Positions 37,903 through 47,169 of a stretch of DNA of 64,000 nt are shown in pieces (the stretch's first letter is position 1; each line of letters begins with the position of its first letter). The position numbers and the translations under genes were made by a program. Origin of the DNA: Cupriavidus plantarum (lineage in GTDB: Bacteria > Pseudomonadota > Gammaproteobacteria > Burkholderiales > Burkholderiaceae); assembly GCF_905397285.1 (NCBI RefSeq), contig NZ_CAJPUX010000001.1:1178001-1242000 (forward strand), given 5' to 3'. The notes beneath the pieces are model-generated. The model did no database searches, was not told the DNA's origin, and saw only the letters and a list, made by a program, of their open reading frames with translations.

Positions 37903-38025
37903 ACGTCTTTGCATGCCATGCGCTGCCCGTCAATCGGGAATGAAATGGATGTGTAGAAACTGCCCGAATTAATTTTTGTGGTTGATATACTCCCCTCCAC
38001 CAATCGATTGAAGCGAGGGGGAGCC

Positions 38026-38700
38026 GTGAGAGCCGTTATCAAGCGCATCACTACCGTCGAGCAACGTGAGGCAGTGCGGACGGTACTTCGACGTTTGCGT
38101 CCCGTGCCCAAGGTCGATGTGCCGCGTTTCGCGGATCGGCTGCATGAATTCTCGGCGCCATACCGGCTTCATCTTGGCTGCGGCAATATCAAGCTCGCGG
38201 GCTTCTGCAATGTGGATGCGCTGGAAACGATTGCAGCGGATGCGATCGATGATATCCGGACGCTAGGTCGCTTTCCGGATGGCAGTGCCAGAGAGATCTA
38301 CGCTTGTCATGTGCTCGAGCACTTCGGCCATGACGAAGTCATTCCACTGTTGAAGCGCTGGTATGCCGTGCTGCAACCGGGCGGCGTCATTCGCATCTCC
38401 GTTCCCGATCTGGATCGCATCGTGCGGATCTATCACAAGAATTGGGAGCATTTTCAGAAGCCGGGCAACACGCCATGGATCGGTCTGATCTATGGCGGGC
38501 AATCCACGCCATACGACTTCCACAAGACCGGCTTCAATGCGAACTGGCTACGCCATCTGCTCGAGCAGTGCGGTTTCGAGCAATGCAAGGAATATCCCCA
38601 TGAGCCGCATTTCGTGCCGGGCACGGTGGATGCCTCCGTGGTCAACGCGACGTTCGGGGAGTATTTCTCGCTGAACATGATGGCGCGGCGGCCGTTGTGA
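38026..38700 (+). CDS. class I SAM-dependent methyltransferase
   Basis: 224 residues from GTG at 38026, which has a strong GAGGGGGA site; GTG at 37978 is a weaker alternative. SAM-binding motif I is in YRLHLGCGNIKLAGFCNVDA near residue 45; HVLEHFGHDEVIPLLKRWYA and LQPGGVIRISVPDLDRIV form motifs II/III and match the Methyltransf_11-like group often found in polysaccharide clusters. The C-terminal part (GGQSTPYDFHKTGFNANWLR) is typical of that group too. It follows two acyltransferase genes, suggesting a surface-glycan modification cassette. The substrate is unknown. Confidence 0.85.
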   Translation: MRAVIKRITTVEQREAVRTVLRRLRPVPKVDVPRFADRLHEFSAPYRLHLGCGNIKLAGFCNVDALETIAADAIDDIRTLGRFPDGSAREIYACHVLEHFGHDEVIPLLKRWYAVLQPGGVIRISVPDLDRIVRIYHKNWEHFQKPGNTPWIGLIYGGQSTPYDFHKTGFNANWLRHLLEQCGFEQCKEYPHEPHFVPGTVDASVVNATFGEYFSLNMMARRPL

Positions 38701-38718
38701 TGGACCGCGGGCGAAAGC

Positions 38719-39114
38719 TCACTGAAACAGGCGTTCCCACCATGTCCCATAGCTCGGGTCGTACGGCGCCTTCCATCCCTTTGCCACATTCCTGATCGCA
38801 TCCTTCTGACACGCGCCGCGCGCGATCTGCCGATGGACTTCCGCGTTGGCCGCTTCGCTCTGGAATACCCGCGCGGTCAATGGCTCCACATCCTCGGGGC
38901 ATGCCTCGCGTGGATCGAGCGGGCCGACGAAACCATTCCCTCGCATCGGCACGAAGTCGCAAAACCATGCGCGATCGCTGCATGGTCTTTGTTCGTCCAT
39001 GTAGAGATAGTGCGCGATGCCGAACACGACGACGGCAAGGAAGATAAAAGCGACTCGGACGTTGGCTGCCCTCCACAGATAAAAGGCCGCGCCTGCGACT
39101 GCAACAACTCCCAT
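38719..39114 (-). CDS. hypothetical membrane-anchored protein
   Basis: 131 residues from ATG at 39114. Two short hydrophobic segments (about 3-17 and 21-37: VRVAFIFLAVVVFGIAHYLY) are followed by a soluble, Cys-containing domain (CSDRAWFCDFVPMRGNGFVG near residue 45, REACPEDVEPL, GACQKDAIRNVAKGWKAPYD). Four cysteines after the membrane part could form disulfides if the domain is periplasmic. No family is recognised. It converges on the methyltransferase gene, 18 bases apart. Confidence 0.6.
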   Translation of the reverse strand: MGVVAVAGAAFYLWRAANVRVAFIFLAVVVFGIAHYLYMDEQRPCSDRAWFCDFVPMRGNGFVGPLDPREACPEDVEPLTARVFQSEAANAEVHRQIARGACQKDAIRNVAKGWKAPYDPSYGTWWERLFQ

Positions 39115-39477
39115 GACATCTCTCCGGTCTTGTGGTCAGCCGTACGGCCTGGCCGAAATGCCCGATCGCAGCGCGGTGGGCACGTACAAGTAGGCGGCGT
39201 CGCCGCGCTCGAGGGTGGCGACTGGCGGGTGTGATCGTGCGAACGGCGTCGCGATGGCACACCCTGCGGGTTGGGAAGAACGGGCAGTATCGCCGCGTTC
39301 GGTATCGAGGCGGTATCGGCCATGGTCCTACACGGGGCTGTTACGTGCGGTGCCGCACACAAGTAGCTGTCGCTGTTACACCGTAGACTAACGATCACAA
39401 TTTAAGGGCCCGGCGATTTCCATCGTTGGGCCCTTTGTTTATCGTGGCCCGTGTTTCGTCAACGCGATTGGCCTCTG
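39115..39477. other. 363-base gap with a terminator-like hairpin
   Basis: No convincing gene is seen. At 39404-39435 a 13-bp stem (AAGGGCCCGGCGA against TCGTTGGGCCCTT, two G-U pairs) around TTTCCA is followed by TGTTT, resembling a plus-strand terminator although no plus-strand gene precedes it closely. The remaining sequence probably holds promoters for the hypothetical protein (minus) and the HipA-like gene (plus). Confidence 0.5.
39404..39440 (+). terminator. terminator-like hairpin upstream of the HipA-like gene
   Basis: A 13-bp stem with a TTTCCA loop and a short TTTGTTT tail. It ends 37 bases before the HipA-like start, so it might insulate that operon from upstream transcription or attenuate it. 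No leader peptide was recognised. Confidence 0.5.
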
Positions 39478-40426
39478 ATGTTTCCAATCTTCGATATTGC
39501 GTCCGATCTCGCGTCGGACCTGGCGCAGCCGCGCGAGCACGCTGGCGCCGAGAACAAGTTCTGGTACATGGGCGCGCGCTACGGGCGCACGCTGTTCAAG
39601 TCGGGGCGGGCGAATACCGGCGAGCACTGGGCGGAGCGGCTCGCCTGTGATTTGGCGGCGCAGCTTGGTCTGCCATGCGCGGTTTTACGAGTTGGCGTCG
39701 ATGGGCCCCGTGTACGGCGTGGTCTCACCCGACTTCGTGCCGGCGGAAGGCAACTTGCTCCATGGTGGCGACTTGCTCGCGTACGCCCACGGCATCAGCG
39801 CGCGCGAGGTGAGTCGCGATGTACGGGCGCGGCAGCATGGCTTGCGGCGCGTGTTGGACCTACTCCACCGGCTGTCGGCAGGCGGCCTCGGCTTGCCTCC
39901 CGGCTTCGTACCGTTTGCAGGCGTCAGTACGCCGCTGCACGTGTTCATCGGCTATCTGGTGTTTGACGCATGGATCGCGAATCAGGATCGCCATGGCGAG
40001 AACTGGGGAGTCGTGCTGATGCCGAGTCAGCGGCAGACCTACCTCGCACCCGCGTTCGATCACGGCGCGGCGATGGGCAGAAGTCTGTTGGATCGCGAGC
40101 GGCACGAGCGCATGCGCACGCGGGATCGTGGCCGCGATGTTGCCGCCTTCTGTGGGCGCGCTCGCTCGGGGTTTTATCCCAGCGACGCGGATGAGCGGAG
40201 CAGGACGAAGCCGATGACGGAAGTCTGCGCCGTAGCGTCGGCATACGCGCCTGACGCCATGCGAGCGTGGTTGGGGCGGCTTTGCGCCATCGAATCGGCG
40301 CAAATCGACGCAACGATCGAGCGGATGCCTGCCGATGTCATGACGCCCATTGCCAGGGCGTTCACCGCCCAACTGTTGAAGGTGAACAGAACGAGATTAC
40401 TCGAGACGCAAATGGGAGACGTTTGA
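39478..40426 (+). pseudogene. HipA-like kinase, split by a one-base frameshift
   Basis: Two overlapping frames make one protein of about 315 residues if one T is removed from the T4 run at 39683-39686. The first frame (from ATG 39478) gives MFPIFDIASDLASDLAQ ... LFKSGRANTGEHWAERLACD ... LGLPCAV; the second continues YELASMGPVYGVVSPDF to the stop at 40424. Kinase-like residues survive: the Lys in LFKSG, the catalytic loop NQDRHGENWGVVL near residue 185 and FDHGAAMG near residue 205, as in HipA-type and related small kinases. It is immediately followed by a HIRAN gene. A genuine mutation, a phase-variable tract or a sequencing error are all possible. Family assignment is by motif recognition. 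Confidence 0.75.
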
Positions 40427-41254
40427 ATGAAGACTGTATTTGTTTCCTCGCTGTGTTATGACACGGACGAGCGCGTGGTGGTGGCGCGACTGGATTTCGA
40501 CGGTACGTGGTATCACTACTCCTATACCCGAGGCGTGCTGCGCGCGATGTACCTGTTGCCTTTCGATTGCAAGGCCAAGGTGCAGCACGTGCAGTATTGG
40601 CCCGAGTTGCCGCCGCGCATCGCGGTTCGACGGATGCGGAAGTCCCGGTCGGAATATCCGCGGTTTCTGGCGTGGATGGGGCTCGATGCGCCCGACGCGA
40701 TGGCGGAGCTCGGCATCTCCGGCGGGATCAAGGCGACCGACTCGTTCCAGACGATGCCGCTGCCAGAGCGGACACCGGAGGGGCAATACGTCACCGACTT
40801 CTTCACGCGGGGGTTGTGGCAGGCCGGTCTGCCGAGTGTCGATGCGGCGCGTCGGCTGGCGACAGGCGATCGTCTGTGGCTTATCAAGGATCCCCTCAGC
40901 CCGTGGTGCAGCTACAAGCTGTTTGCCGATCCAGACGGCAGAGGACCTTATGTTGGGTATCTGCCGCGACTGTTTGCGACCGATATCGCGCGGCTGCTGG
41001 ACCGATGCGGTTCCGCCGTGGAGGTTCGGGTCAGACAGGTGAACCAGGACGCTCCGACGGTCATGATGGTGCTGTGCAGGCTGACGTCCCCCTGGCCGGA
41101 CGGCTTTTTGCCGTTCGATGGTCAGGATGATTTCGTGTCGCTGGCCTCGCCGGACCCCGCCGAGTGTACCGATGAGGGTTGCATCGAATGTGCTTTCCAT
41201 CGGCAACAGGCAGCATACAAGCGCGGTCACGAAGAGACCGCGATCTCGGCATGA
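40427..41254 (+). CDS. HIRAN-domain protein
   Basis: 275 residues starting directly after the stop of the HipA-like gene (TGA-ATG). Residues 1-140 (SLCYDTDERVVVARLDFDGT, FLAWMGLDAPDAMAELGISG, GGIKATDSFQTMPLPERTPE) form a domain seen in bacterial proteins encoded beside HipA-like kinases. Residues about 140-225 look like HIRAN: GDRLWLIKDPLSPWCSYKLF, then GPYVGYLPRLFATDIARLLD. HIRAN domains in helicase-like factors bind DNA ends, but stand-alone bacterial versions are uncharacterised. A CTDEGCIECAFH Cys cluster near the C-terminus could bind metal. It probably works with the adjacent kinase-like protein. Confidence 0.7.
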   Translation: MKTVFVSSLCYDTDERVVVARLDFDGTWYHYSYTRGVLRAMYLLPFDCKAKVQHVQYWPELPPRIAVRRMRKSRSEYPRFLAWMGLDAPDAMAELGISGGIKATDSFQTMPLPERTPEGQYVTDFFTRGLWQAGLPSVDAARRLATGDRLWLIKDPLSPWCSYKLFADPDGRGPYVGYLPRLFATDIARLLDRCGSAVEVRVRQVNQDAPTVMMVLCRLTSPWPDGFLPFDGQDDFVSLASPDPAECTDEGCIECAFHRQQAAYKRGHEETAISA

Positions 41255-41646
41255 GAAAATTACGCATGTGGGTATTCCGTACGCCCTTGGCGACGACGCA
41301 ACGGGTACGCATGCTCTGGGCGGTGCCGGTTCTCGCCTCGCTTGCCGGATGTGCAACCGCGCCCGAGCGGGAAATTGTCATGCCTGAATGTTCGTTGCCT
41401 GCGCCGGTTTACCCCGCGCAGTCGCGCAGGCTTGGCGAGATGGGGGTGGTCGAGGTGCGTACTGAGTTAGATACAGAGGGGCGGGTGATCGCAGCGCGTG
41501 TGCTTCGCTCGTCTGGCATGATCAGGCTTGACGATGCCGCCGTCGAGGCGATGCGGGCGGTCAGGTGTTCGCCGGCGTTGGACAAGCGCACCGGCGACCC
41601 GGTGGCTTACGCATTCGAGCAGGCGATTCGATTTCGGCTCGATTGA
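41251..41646 (+). CDS. TonB C-terminal domain lipoprotein
   Basis: 131 residues from ATG at 41251, overlapping the HIRAN stop by four bases. The N-terminus (MLWAVPVLASLAGCATAP) carries a lipobox LAGC near residue 34, so it is probably a lipoprotein, though the preceding n-region is long. The rest is a TonB_C-like domain: PAPVYPAQSRRLGEMGVVEV, LDTEGRVIAARVLRSSGMIR, LDDAAVEAMRAVRCSPAL. No proline-rich spanner or ordinary TonB transmembrane anchor is present, so it is unlikely to be the energy transducer itself. Its tight coupling to HIRAN and HipA-like genes is unusual. Confidence 0.75.
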   Translation: MRKLRMWVFRTPLATTQRVRMLWAVPVLASLAGCATAPEREIVMPECSLPAPVYPAQSRRLGEMGVVEVRTELDTEGRVIAARVLRSSGMIRLDDAAVEAMRAVRCSPALDKRTGDPVAYAFEQAIRFRLD

Positions 41647-41668
41647 CCGTCTGGCATACGGGCGTTCT

Positions 41669-42049
41669 TCACCGATGGTTACAGCGTGCCGCGCGTGAGC
41701 GGGGGGGCTCAACCTCCCCCTGAGCTTTCCCCTCAGCTTCCCCCTCAGCCCCTCGGGACTCATCCCGCCTCCGCGCATAACCCCTCGCGGCGCCGAGCAG
41801 ATCCACCTCCGCGCCAATCGCCCGCATCCGTGCGAATACCCGTTCCAGTTCATCGGGGGAGAGGGCCAGTTGGGCAGCGCCGAAGAACAGCATTTGTGGC
41901 GCCATTTCGCGCGGGTGCGAGCCGCCCGTGTACTTGCGCCATTGATGGTCGTCGGCAAGGCCGAATAGGGTGGCCATGCTCTTGCCCGTGCGGCTGAGGT
42001 CCTGCTTGAGTCTGCGCAGGTCATGCGGTTGCGGTGGTCGGTATCGCAT
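41669..42049 (-). CDS. hypothetical protein, possible DNA-binding (XRE-like)
   Basis: 126 residues from ATG at 42049. Residues about 9-65 (DLRRLKQDLSRTGKSMATLF, GLADDHQWRKYTGGSHPREM, FFGAAQLALSPDELERVFAR) suggest a small helical domain of the helix-turn-helix sort, where a bacteriocin- or phage-like Cro fold is possible. The C-terminus is a low-complexity Glu/Gly tail generated by a CCCCTCAGCTT-like repeat at 41715-41755. No firm family is recognised. It converges on the TonB-C gene, 22 bases apart. Confidence 0.55.
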   Translation of the reverse strand: MRYRPPQPHDLRRLKQDLSRTGKSMATLFGLADDHQWRKYTGGSHPREMAPQMLFFGAAQLALSPDELERVFARMRAIGAEVDLLGAARGYARRRDESRGAEGEAEGKAQGEVEPPRSRAARCNHR

Positions 42050-42241
42050 GCGCGGTCTGCCTTGTCAGTGGCGTTGTCATCTGATGTAAACCGATGCTAA
42101 TGCCAAGGCGGGCAGGATCAATCGCCAAATCCTGAATGTGAAAGGCAGCCGTAACGGGAACCGCGTCCGCGAGGTCGGTTTGAATCCGCGTCGTTCCGTT
42201 GCTAGGATGGAAGTTCGCATCCAATTCACAGGAGGAACTTC

Positions 42242-42382
42242 ATGTCTGACAAGGACAGCGGGATCGGTATTGCCGGCACGACGTGCATCGCGTTCGCGGT
42301 GGCGGGGCTTGCGCTCGCGGCGTCGTTCATCCTCGCGTACTACGCGGTCAATCCGAAGCGTATCACGCAGAGCGGGGGCTGA
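42242..42382 (+). CDS. small single-pass membrane protein
   Basis: 46 residues starting [20 protein letters not shown] and ending [10 protein letters not shown], with a strong CAGGAGGAA site six bases before the ATG at 42242. One hydrophobic helix spans about residues 9-34. Its last 20 bases overlap the end of the chemoreceptor gene on the other strand. No family is recognised. The good ribosome site and clean hydrophobic profile argue that it is expressed. Confidence 0.6.
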   Translation: MSDKDSGIGIAGTTCIAFAVAGLALAASFILAYYAVNPKRITQSGG

Positions 42383-44012
42383 GCGTCAGGCGCGGTCCGC
42401 GCGGACCCATGAGGGAGCGGTCGTTGCGCGGCGGCGCGCCGTCCGCGCCCGCCATTCCCTCGACCCGGAAGACCGACACCGCGGCAGAGAGCCGTTGCGC
42501 CTGCTCCTCCAACGCGCCAGCTGCCGCCGCAGCCTGTTCCACGAGCGCCGCGTTCTGCTGCGTGACCTCGTCCATCTGCGTCACGGCCACGTTGACCTGA
42601 TCGATACCGCTGCTTTGCTCCGCGGCCGCCGCGGCGATCTCGTTCATGATGTCGCTTACACGCGCAATGGCGCTGACGATCTCGTCCATCGTCGTGCCCG
42701 AGCGCGACACGAGGTCGGCGCCCGATTCCACGCGCGACGTGGACGCATCGATCAGCCCCTTGATTTCCTTGGCCGCGCCCGCGCTGCGTTGCGCGAGCGA
42801 GCGGACCTCGGACGCCACCACCGCGAAACCGCGTCCCTGTTCGCCGGCACGCGCCGCCTCCACCGCCGCGTTGAGCGCGAGGATGTTGGTCTGGAATGCG
42901 ATGCTCTCGATCACGCCAACGATCTCGGCGATCTTGCGCGAGTCGCTGACGATATGGTTCATCGTGCCGACCACTTCCTTCGTCAGTTCGCCCCCCTGCG
43001 CCGCGAGGCCGGATGCGCCCTGGGCCAGCTGGCTCGCCTGACGGGCGTTCTCGGCGGTCTGCTTGACCGTCGAGGTCAGCTCTTCCATGCTGGCGGCGGT
43101 CTCCTCGAGCGAGGCAGCCTGTTCCTCCGTGCGCTGCGACAGGTCCGTATTGCCCGACGAGATTTCGCGCACGCCGACGTTGATCGACTCCGCGCCGCTG
43201 CGAACCGTGCCGACCGTCTCGATCAGCGATGCCTGCATCTGCTGGAGCGCCGCGCTCAGGCGGCCCATTTCATTCTTGCTGACCACTTCGACGCGCGCGG
43301 TCAGGTCGCCGCTGGCAATCCGCTGGAACTGCGCAACGGCCGCGTTCACCGGCACCACGATCGCGCGCATCATCACCGCGCGGCCGATGCCGGCCAGCAG
43401 CAGCGCGCCCACGAGGCCGACACCCACGGCCCACGTGAGCAGCCGGAAGTTTGCCTGCGCGGCTTCATAGCGCTGCTGTCCACGGTCGAGATGATGCTGC
43501 TCCAGCGTCAGCATGGCCTTTTCATAGGCGCTGTACAACGGCGGGAGTTTTTTGGCCTGCAACTGCAGGAAGGTCTGGCGGTCACCGCTCTTGAGCGCGG
43601 CCAGGGCCGGCTGAATGCCTTCGGACAGGAACTTCGCCCGCTTGTCCTGCATGTCTCGGACGAGCTTCTGGTCCTCTTCGTCCGGGCTGGCGAGGCTGAC
43701 GTAATGCTCGAGCCGTTCGTTGGCGTTCTTGAGGTATTGGTCGAACCGCTTGAGCGTCGCGTTGGCGGCTTCCTGATCGTTGAGTTCGATCAGCGCGGCA
43801 TAGGTCGCCAGCGCGAGGCGCAGCCGCAGCAGTTGCCCGGCGCTGCCTTCGAGATCCGCCACGGCGGGCGTATCCACGGTGTACATCTGTTTCAGGGATT
43901 CATTCCCGGCGCGCATGGACAGCAGGCCAGCGGCCGCGCCGACGATCAGCGCGAATCCGAAGAACGCGATCATGAGGCTGAGCTGACCGCGAATCGTGAG
44001 GTGCTTCCACAT
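42363..44012 (-). CDS. methyl-accepting chemotaxis protein
   Basis: 549 residues from ATG at 44012, preceded by AAGGAGGAAG. Residues about 11-33 and 190-210 are membrane helices flanking a periplasmic four-helix bundle of Tar type. A HAMP domain (about 212-265; [20 protein letters not shown]) and the MCP signalling domain follow, with the conserved hairpin tip [40 protein letters not shown]. Probable methylation sites lie in [20 protein letters not shown]. The ligand is unknown. There is no C-terminal CheR-binding NWETF-type pentapeptide (the end is SPRSA). Confidence 0.95.
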   Translation of the reverse strand: MWKHLTIRGQLSLMIAFFGFALIVGAAAGLLSMRAGNESLKQMYTVDTPAVADLEGSAGQLLRLRLALATYAALIELNDQEAANATLKRFDQYLKNANERLEHYVSLASPDEEDQKLVRDMQDKRAKFLSEGIQPALAALKSGDRQTFLQLQAKKLPPLYSAYEKAMLTLEQHHLDRGQQRYEAAQANFRLLTWAVGVGLVGALLLAGIGRAVMMRAIVVPVNAAVAQFQRIASGDLTARVEVVSKNEMGRLSAALQQMQASLIETVGTVRSGAESINVGVREISSGNTDLSQRTEEQAASLEETAASMEELTSTVKQTAENARQASQLAQGASGLAAQGGELTKEVVGTMNHIVSDSRKIAEIVGVIESIAFQTNILALNAAVEAARAGEQGRGFAVVASEVRSLAQRSAGAAKEIKGLIDASTSRVESGADLVSRSGTTMDEIVSAIARVSDIMNEIAAAAAEQSSGIDQVNVAVTQMDEVTQQNAALVEQAAAAAGALEEQAQRLSAAVSVFRVEGMAGADGAPPRNDRSLMGPRGPRLTLSPRSA

Positions 44013-44162
44013 TGTCTTCCTCCTTTTTATTGGGAGCGCGCTCAGTTTTGAGGAGCCCCAAGGTGGTCAACGGATGCGGAAGCCCGGTTCTGAAGAGAGG
44101 GTTTGCACTGAGTCAGGGAGGGGAGCAGAAGCAGGTGGACGCGCCCCCGCCCCCGCCGCCCG

Positions 44163-44549
44163 TCAATCCTTCGCCTTGGCCCGCTCGATCGTCATATGCG
44201 TCGGCATCATGTTCACCGTCGCGTTGTGCATGACCCAGAGCGAGCCCGCCACGACGATGACGATGGCGAACATCGTGCACAGGAAGATGCCCGTATTGAA
44301 ACGCTGCCCCGGACGCCCACCCAGATGCAGAAAGAACACGAGTTGCACGAGCAGCTGCGCGACGCACAGCACGACGATGGTCGCGAGACCCATGCCCCTG
44401 GGCACCACGTCGTACATCACCGCGCCGAAGGACGCGAAGGTGAGCAGCAGGCAGAGCAGGAAGCCGATGACATAGCCCGTCAGGCTGCCATGGCTGTCGT
44501 CATGGGCGTGGCTGTCGCGTGGGCTGGTGTGAAGCGTGTGAGTGCTCAT
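44163..44549 (-). CDS. cyoD: cytochrome bo3 ubiquinol oxidase subunit IV
   Basis: 128 residues from ATG at 44549. A His-rich start ([20 protein letters not shown]) is followed by three membrane helices: [40 protein letters not shown] and [20 protein letters not shown]. Subunit IV assists assembly of the binuclear centre. Its start overlaps the cyoC stop by four bases and it is the last gene of cyoABCD. No cyoE follows within the window. Confidence 0.95.
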   Translation of the reverse strand: MSTHTLHTSPRDSHAHDDSHGSLTGYVIGFLLCLLLTFASFGAVMYDVVPRGMGLATIVVLCVAQLLVQLVFFLHLGGRPGQRFNTGIFLCTMFAIVIVVAGSLWVMHNATVNMMPTHMTIERAKAKD

Positions 44550-45184
44550 ACGAACTCCCGCAGATAGACGAAGGTGAACACGCAGATCCAGATGAGATCG
44601 AGAAAGTGCCAGAACAGGCTGAGGCAGGCCATGCGGCGTCGCGTGACGGCGTCGAGGCCGTAGGTCTTCAGCTGATGCATCATCACGAGCAGCCAAAGCA
44701 GGCCGGCGCTCACGTGCAGGCCGTGCGTGCCGACCAGCGCGTAATAGGCCGACAGCGACGCGCTCACATTGGGGCCCGCGCCCCGGTGAATCAGCTCGGC
44801 GAACTCGTGGATCTCCATCGCGATGAAGCCCGCGCCAAACAGGAACGTGATGGCGAGCCACACGATCGTGCGCTGCGTGCGGCCCGCGTACAGGTTCAGC
44901 ATTGCCACGCCGAACGTGAAGCTGCTCAGCAGCAGCAGCATCGTCTCGCCGAGCACGAAAGGCAGTTCGAACAACTGCTGGCCGCTTGGACCGCCCGCCG
45001 TGTTGTTGACGAGCACGCCGAACGTCGCGAACAGCGTCGCGAAGATCAGGCAGTCGCTCATCAGGTAAAGCCAGAAACCGAGCGTCAGCGTGGTGCCACT
45101 GTCATGGCTGTCGTGGGCGTGGGCATCGTGATCTCCATGGCCATCGGCGTGACCATGGGCGGTAACGGAAAGGACTTGGCTCAT
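44546..45184 (-). CDS. cyoC: cytochrome bo3 ubiquinol oxidase subunit III
   Basis: 212 residues from ATG at 45184. A His/Asp-rich N-terminal tail (about 1-28; [20 protein letters not shown]) is followed by five membrane helices as in CyoC ([100 protein letters not shown]). It starts two bases after cyoB and overlaps cyoD. The subunit stabilises the enzyme. Confidence 0.96.
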   Translation of the reverse strand: MSQVLSVTAHGHADGHGDHDAHAHDSHDSGTTLTLGFWLYLMSDCLIFATLFATFGVLVNNTAGGPSGQQLFELPFVLGETMLLLLSSFTFGVAMLNLYAGRTQRTIVWLAITFLFGAGFIAMEIHEFAELIHRGAGPNVSASLSAYYALVGTHGLHVSAGLLWLLVMMHQLKTYGLDAVTRRRMACLSLFWHFLDLIWICVFTFVYLREFV

Positions 45185-45186
45185 GG

Positions 45187-47163
45187 TCAGGCGGCTTCCT
45201 TCAGTTGGGCAAAGCGTGCGTTCTCGATGCGCGCGACTTCCTCGGCGGGCACGTAGTAGTCGACGTCGCGGTTGTAGCTGCGCGCGATGAACGTGCCGAT
45301 GACGCCGATCAGGCCGCCGATGGCAACGGCCCACATATGCCAGACCAGCGCGAAGCACAGCAGCAGGCCGAACATGGAAACGATGAAGCCGTCACCGGTG
45401 TTCTTCGGCATATGAATGGCTTCATAACGCGCCGGTTGCTTGTACGCACGGCCCGCTTCCTTGTCGTCCCAGTGCTGCTCGAGCGAGGTGATGCGCGGCA
45501 CCACGGCGAAGTTGTAGAACGGCGCGGGCGAAGCGGTCGCCCATTCGAGGCTGCGGCCATCCCACGGATCGCCCGTGAGGTCGACGTTGTCCTTGCGGTC
45601 GCGAACGCTGACGTAGAGCTGGATCAGGAAGGCGAGGATACCGGCCGCGATCACGAAGGCGCCGATCAGTGCGACGACGAGATACGGATGCCAGTCGACG
45701 TTCGCGTAATGGTTCATCCGGCGCGTCATGCCCTTGAAGCCGAGCACGTACAGCGGCATGAAGGCGAGGTAGAAGCCGACCATCCAGCACCAGAAGGAGA
45801 TCTTGCCCCAGCGCTCGTTGAGCGTGAAGCCGAACACCTTCGGGAACCAGAAGCTGATCGCGGCCAGGCAGCCGAACAGCACGCCGCCAATGATCACGTT
45901 GTGGAAGTGGGCGATCAGGAACAGGCTGTTATGCAGCACGAAGTCCGCGCCAGGCACGGCGAGCAGCACGCCGGTCATGCCGCCCACCGCGAACGTGACC
46001 ATGAAGCCGATGGTCCAGAGCGTGGACGAGTGATAGCGGATACGGCCGCGGTACATCGTGAACAGCCAGTTGAACAGCTTGACCCCGGTCGGAATCGAGA
46101 TGATCGACGTCATGATGCCGAAGAACGCGTTCACGTTGGCGCCCGACCCCATCGTGAAGAAGTGGTGCAGCCAGACGAAGAACGAGAGCACGCCGATCGA
46201 CGACGTGGCGTACACCATCGAGGTGTAGCCGAACAGCGGTTTGCGCGAGAACGTCGAGATGATCTCCGAGAACGCGCCGAAGCAGGGCAGGATCAGGATG
46301 TAGACCTCGGGGTGGCCCCAGACCCAGATCAGGTTCACGTACATCATGGCATTGCCACCAAGCTCGTTGGTGAAGAAATGCATGTCGAGGTAGCGGTCCA
46401 GCGTCAGCAGCGCGAGCGTGGCGGTGAGCACGGGGAACACGGCGACGATCAGGATGTTGGTGATCAGCGCGGTCCACGTGAACACGGGCATCTTCATCAG
46501 GTTGAGGCCAGGCGCGCGCATGCGCAGGATGGTCACGATGAAGTTGATGCCGGTCAGCGTGGTCCCTAACCCCGATATCTGTAATGACCAGATGTAGTAG
46601 TCCACCCCCACGGTTGGACTGTAGCCAAGCTCGGATAATGGCGGGTATGCGACCCAGCCTGTGGCCGCGAAGTCGCCGACGAACATCGACATCATCACGA
46701 GCACGGCGCCCATCGCCGACAGCCAGAAACTCAGTGAATTGACGAACGGAAAGGCCACGTCGCGCGCGCCGATCTGCAGCGGCACGATGACGTTCATCAG
46801 GCCGAGGATCAGCGGCGTCGCCACGAAGAAGATCATGATGACGCCGTGCGCCGTGAAGATCTGGTCGTAGTGGTGCGGCGGCAGGTAGCCAAGATTGTCG
46901 CCGTAGGCCATGGCCTGCTGCAGGCGCATCATGATGGCGTCGGCGAAGCCGCGCAGCAGCATGATCAGGGCCATGATGATGTACATCACGCCGATCTTCT
47001 TGTGATCGACCGAGGTGATCCACTCCGTCCAGAGGTACTTCCACTTGCCGAAATACGTGATCGCGCCGAGCAGCGTGGCGCCGCCAAGCAGCACGACCGC
47101 GAGCGTGACCATGATGATCGGCTCGTGATACGGGATGGCGTCGAGATTGAGTTTGCCGAACAT
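45187..47163 (-). CDS. cyoB: cytochrome bo3 ubiquinol oxidase subunit I
   Basis: 658 residues, as expected. It is a heme-copper oxidase core with about 15 helices. The haem/copper ligands are visible in [20 protein letters not shown] (low-spin haem His near residue 105), [20 protein letters not shown] (the His-Pro-Glu-Val-Tyr CuB motif near residue 283), WLHHFFTMG (two CuB His near 333) and [16 protein letters not shown] (haem His near 420). It oxidises ubiquinol, reduces oxygen to water and pumps protons. It follows cyoA by six bases. Confidence 0.97.
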   Translation of the reverse strand: MFGKLNLDAIPYHEPIIMVTLAVVLLGGATLLGAITYFGKWKYLWTEWITSVDHKKIGVMYIIMALIMLLRGFADAIMMRLQQAMAYGDNLGYLPPHHYDQIFTAHGVIMIFFVATPLILGLMNVIVPLQIGARDVAFPFVNSLSFWLSAMGAVLVMMSMFVGDFAATGWVAYPPLSELGYSPTVGVDYYIWSLQISGLGTTLTGINFIVTILRMRAPGLNLMKMPVFTWTALITNILIVAVFPVLTATLALLTLDRYLDMHFFTNELGGNAMMYVNLIWVWGHPEVYILILPCFGAFSEIISTFSRKPLFGYTSMVYATSSIGVLSFFVWLHHFFTMGSGANVNAFFGIMTSIISIPTGVKLFNWLFTMYRGRIRYHSSTLWTIGFMVTFAVGGMTGVLLAVPGADFVLHNSLFLIAHFHNVIIGGVLFGCLAAISFWFPKVFGFTLNERWGKISFWCWMVGFYLAFMPLYVLGFKGMTRRMNHYANVDWHPYLVVALIGAFVIAAGILAFLIQLYVSVRDRKDNVDLTGDPWDGRSLEWATASPAPFYNFAVVPRITSLEQHWDDKEAGRAYKQPARYEAIHMPKNTGDGFIVSMFGLLLCFALVWHMWAVAIGGLIGVIGTFIARSYNRDVDYYVPAEEVARIENARFAQLKEAA

Positions 47164-47169
47164 GGCTGG

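Noticed and set aside
41700-41755. CCCCTCAGCTT-like short tandem repeat
   Set aside because: It is a three-unit low-complexity stretch within the C-terminal codons of the hypothetical gene; too short to call a separate element.
42138-44051. 637-residue plus-strand frame over the chemoreceptor
   Set aside because: Arg/His-rich shadow with no motifs. The minus strand shows a complete chemoreceptor with HAMP and hairpin tip.
43996-44475. 159-residue plus-strand frame over cyoD and its downstream gap
   Set aside because: It has no domain and is antisense to a conserved subunit gene; a GC-driven shadow.
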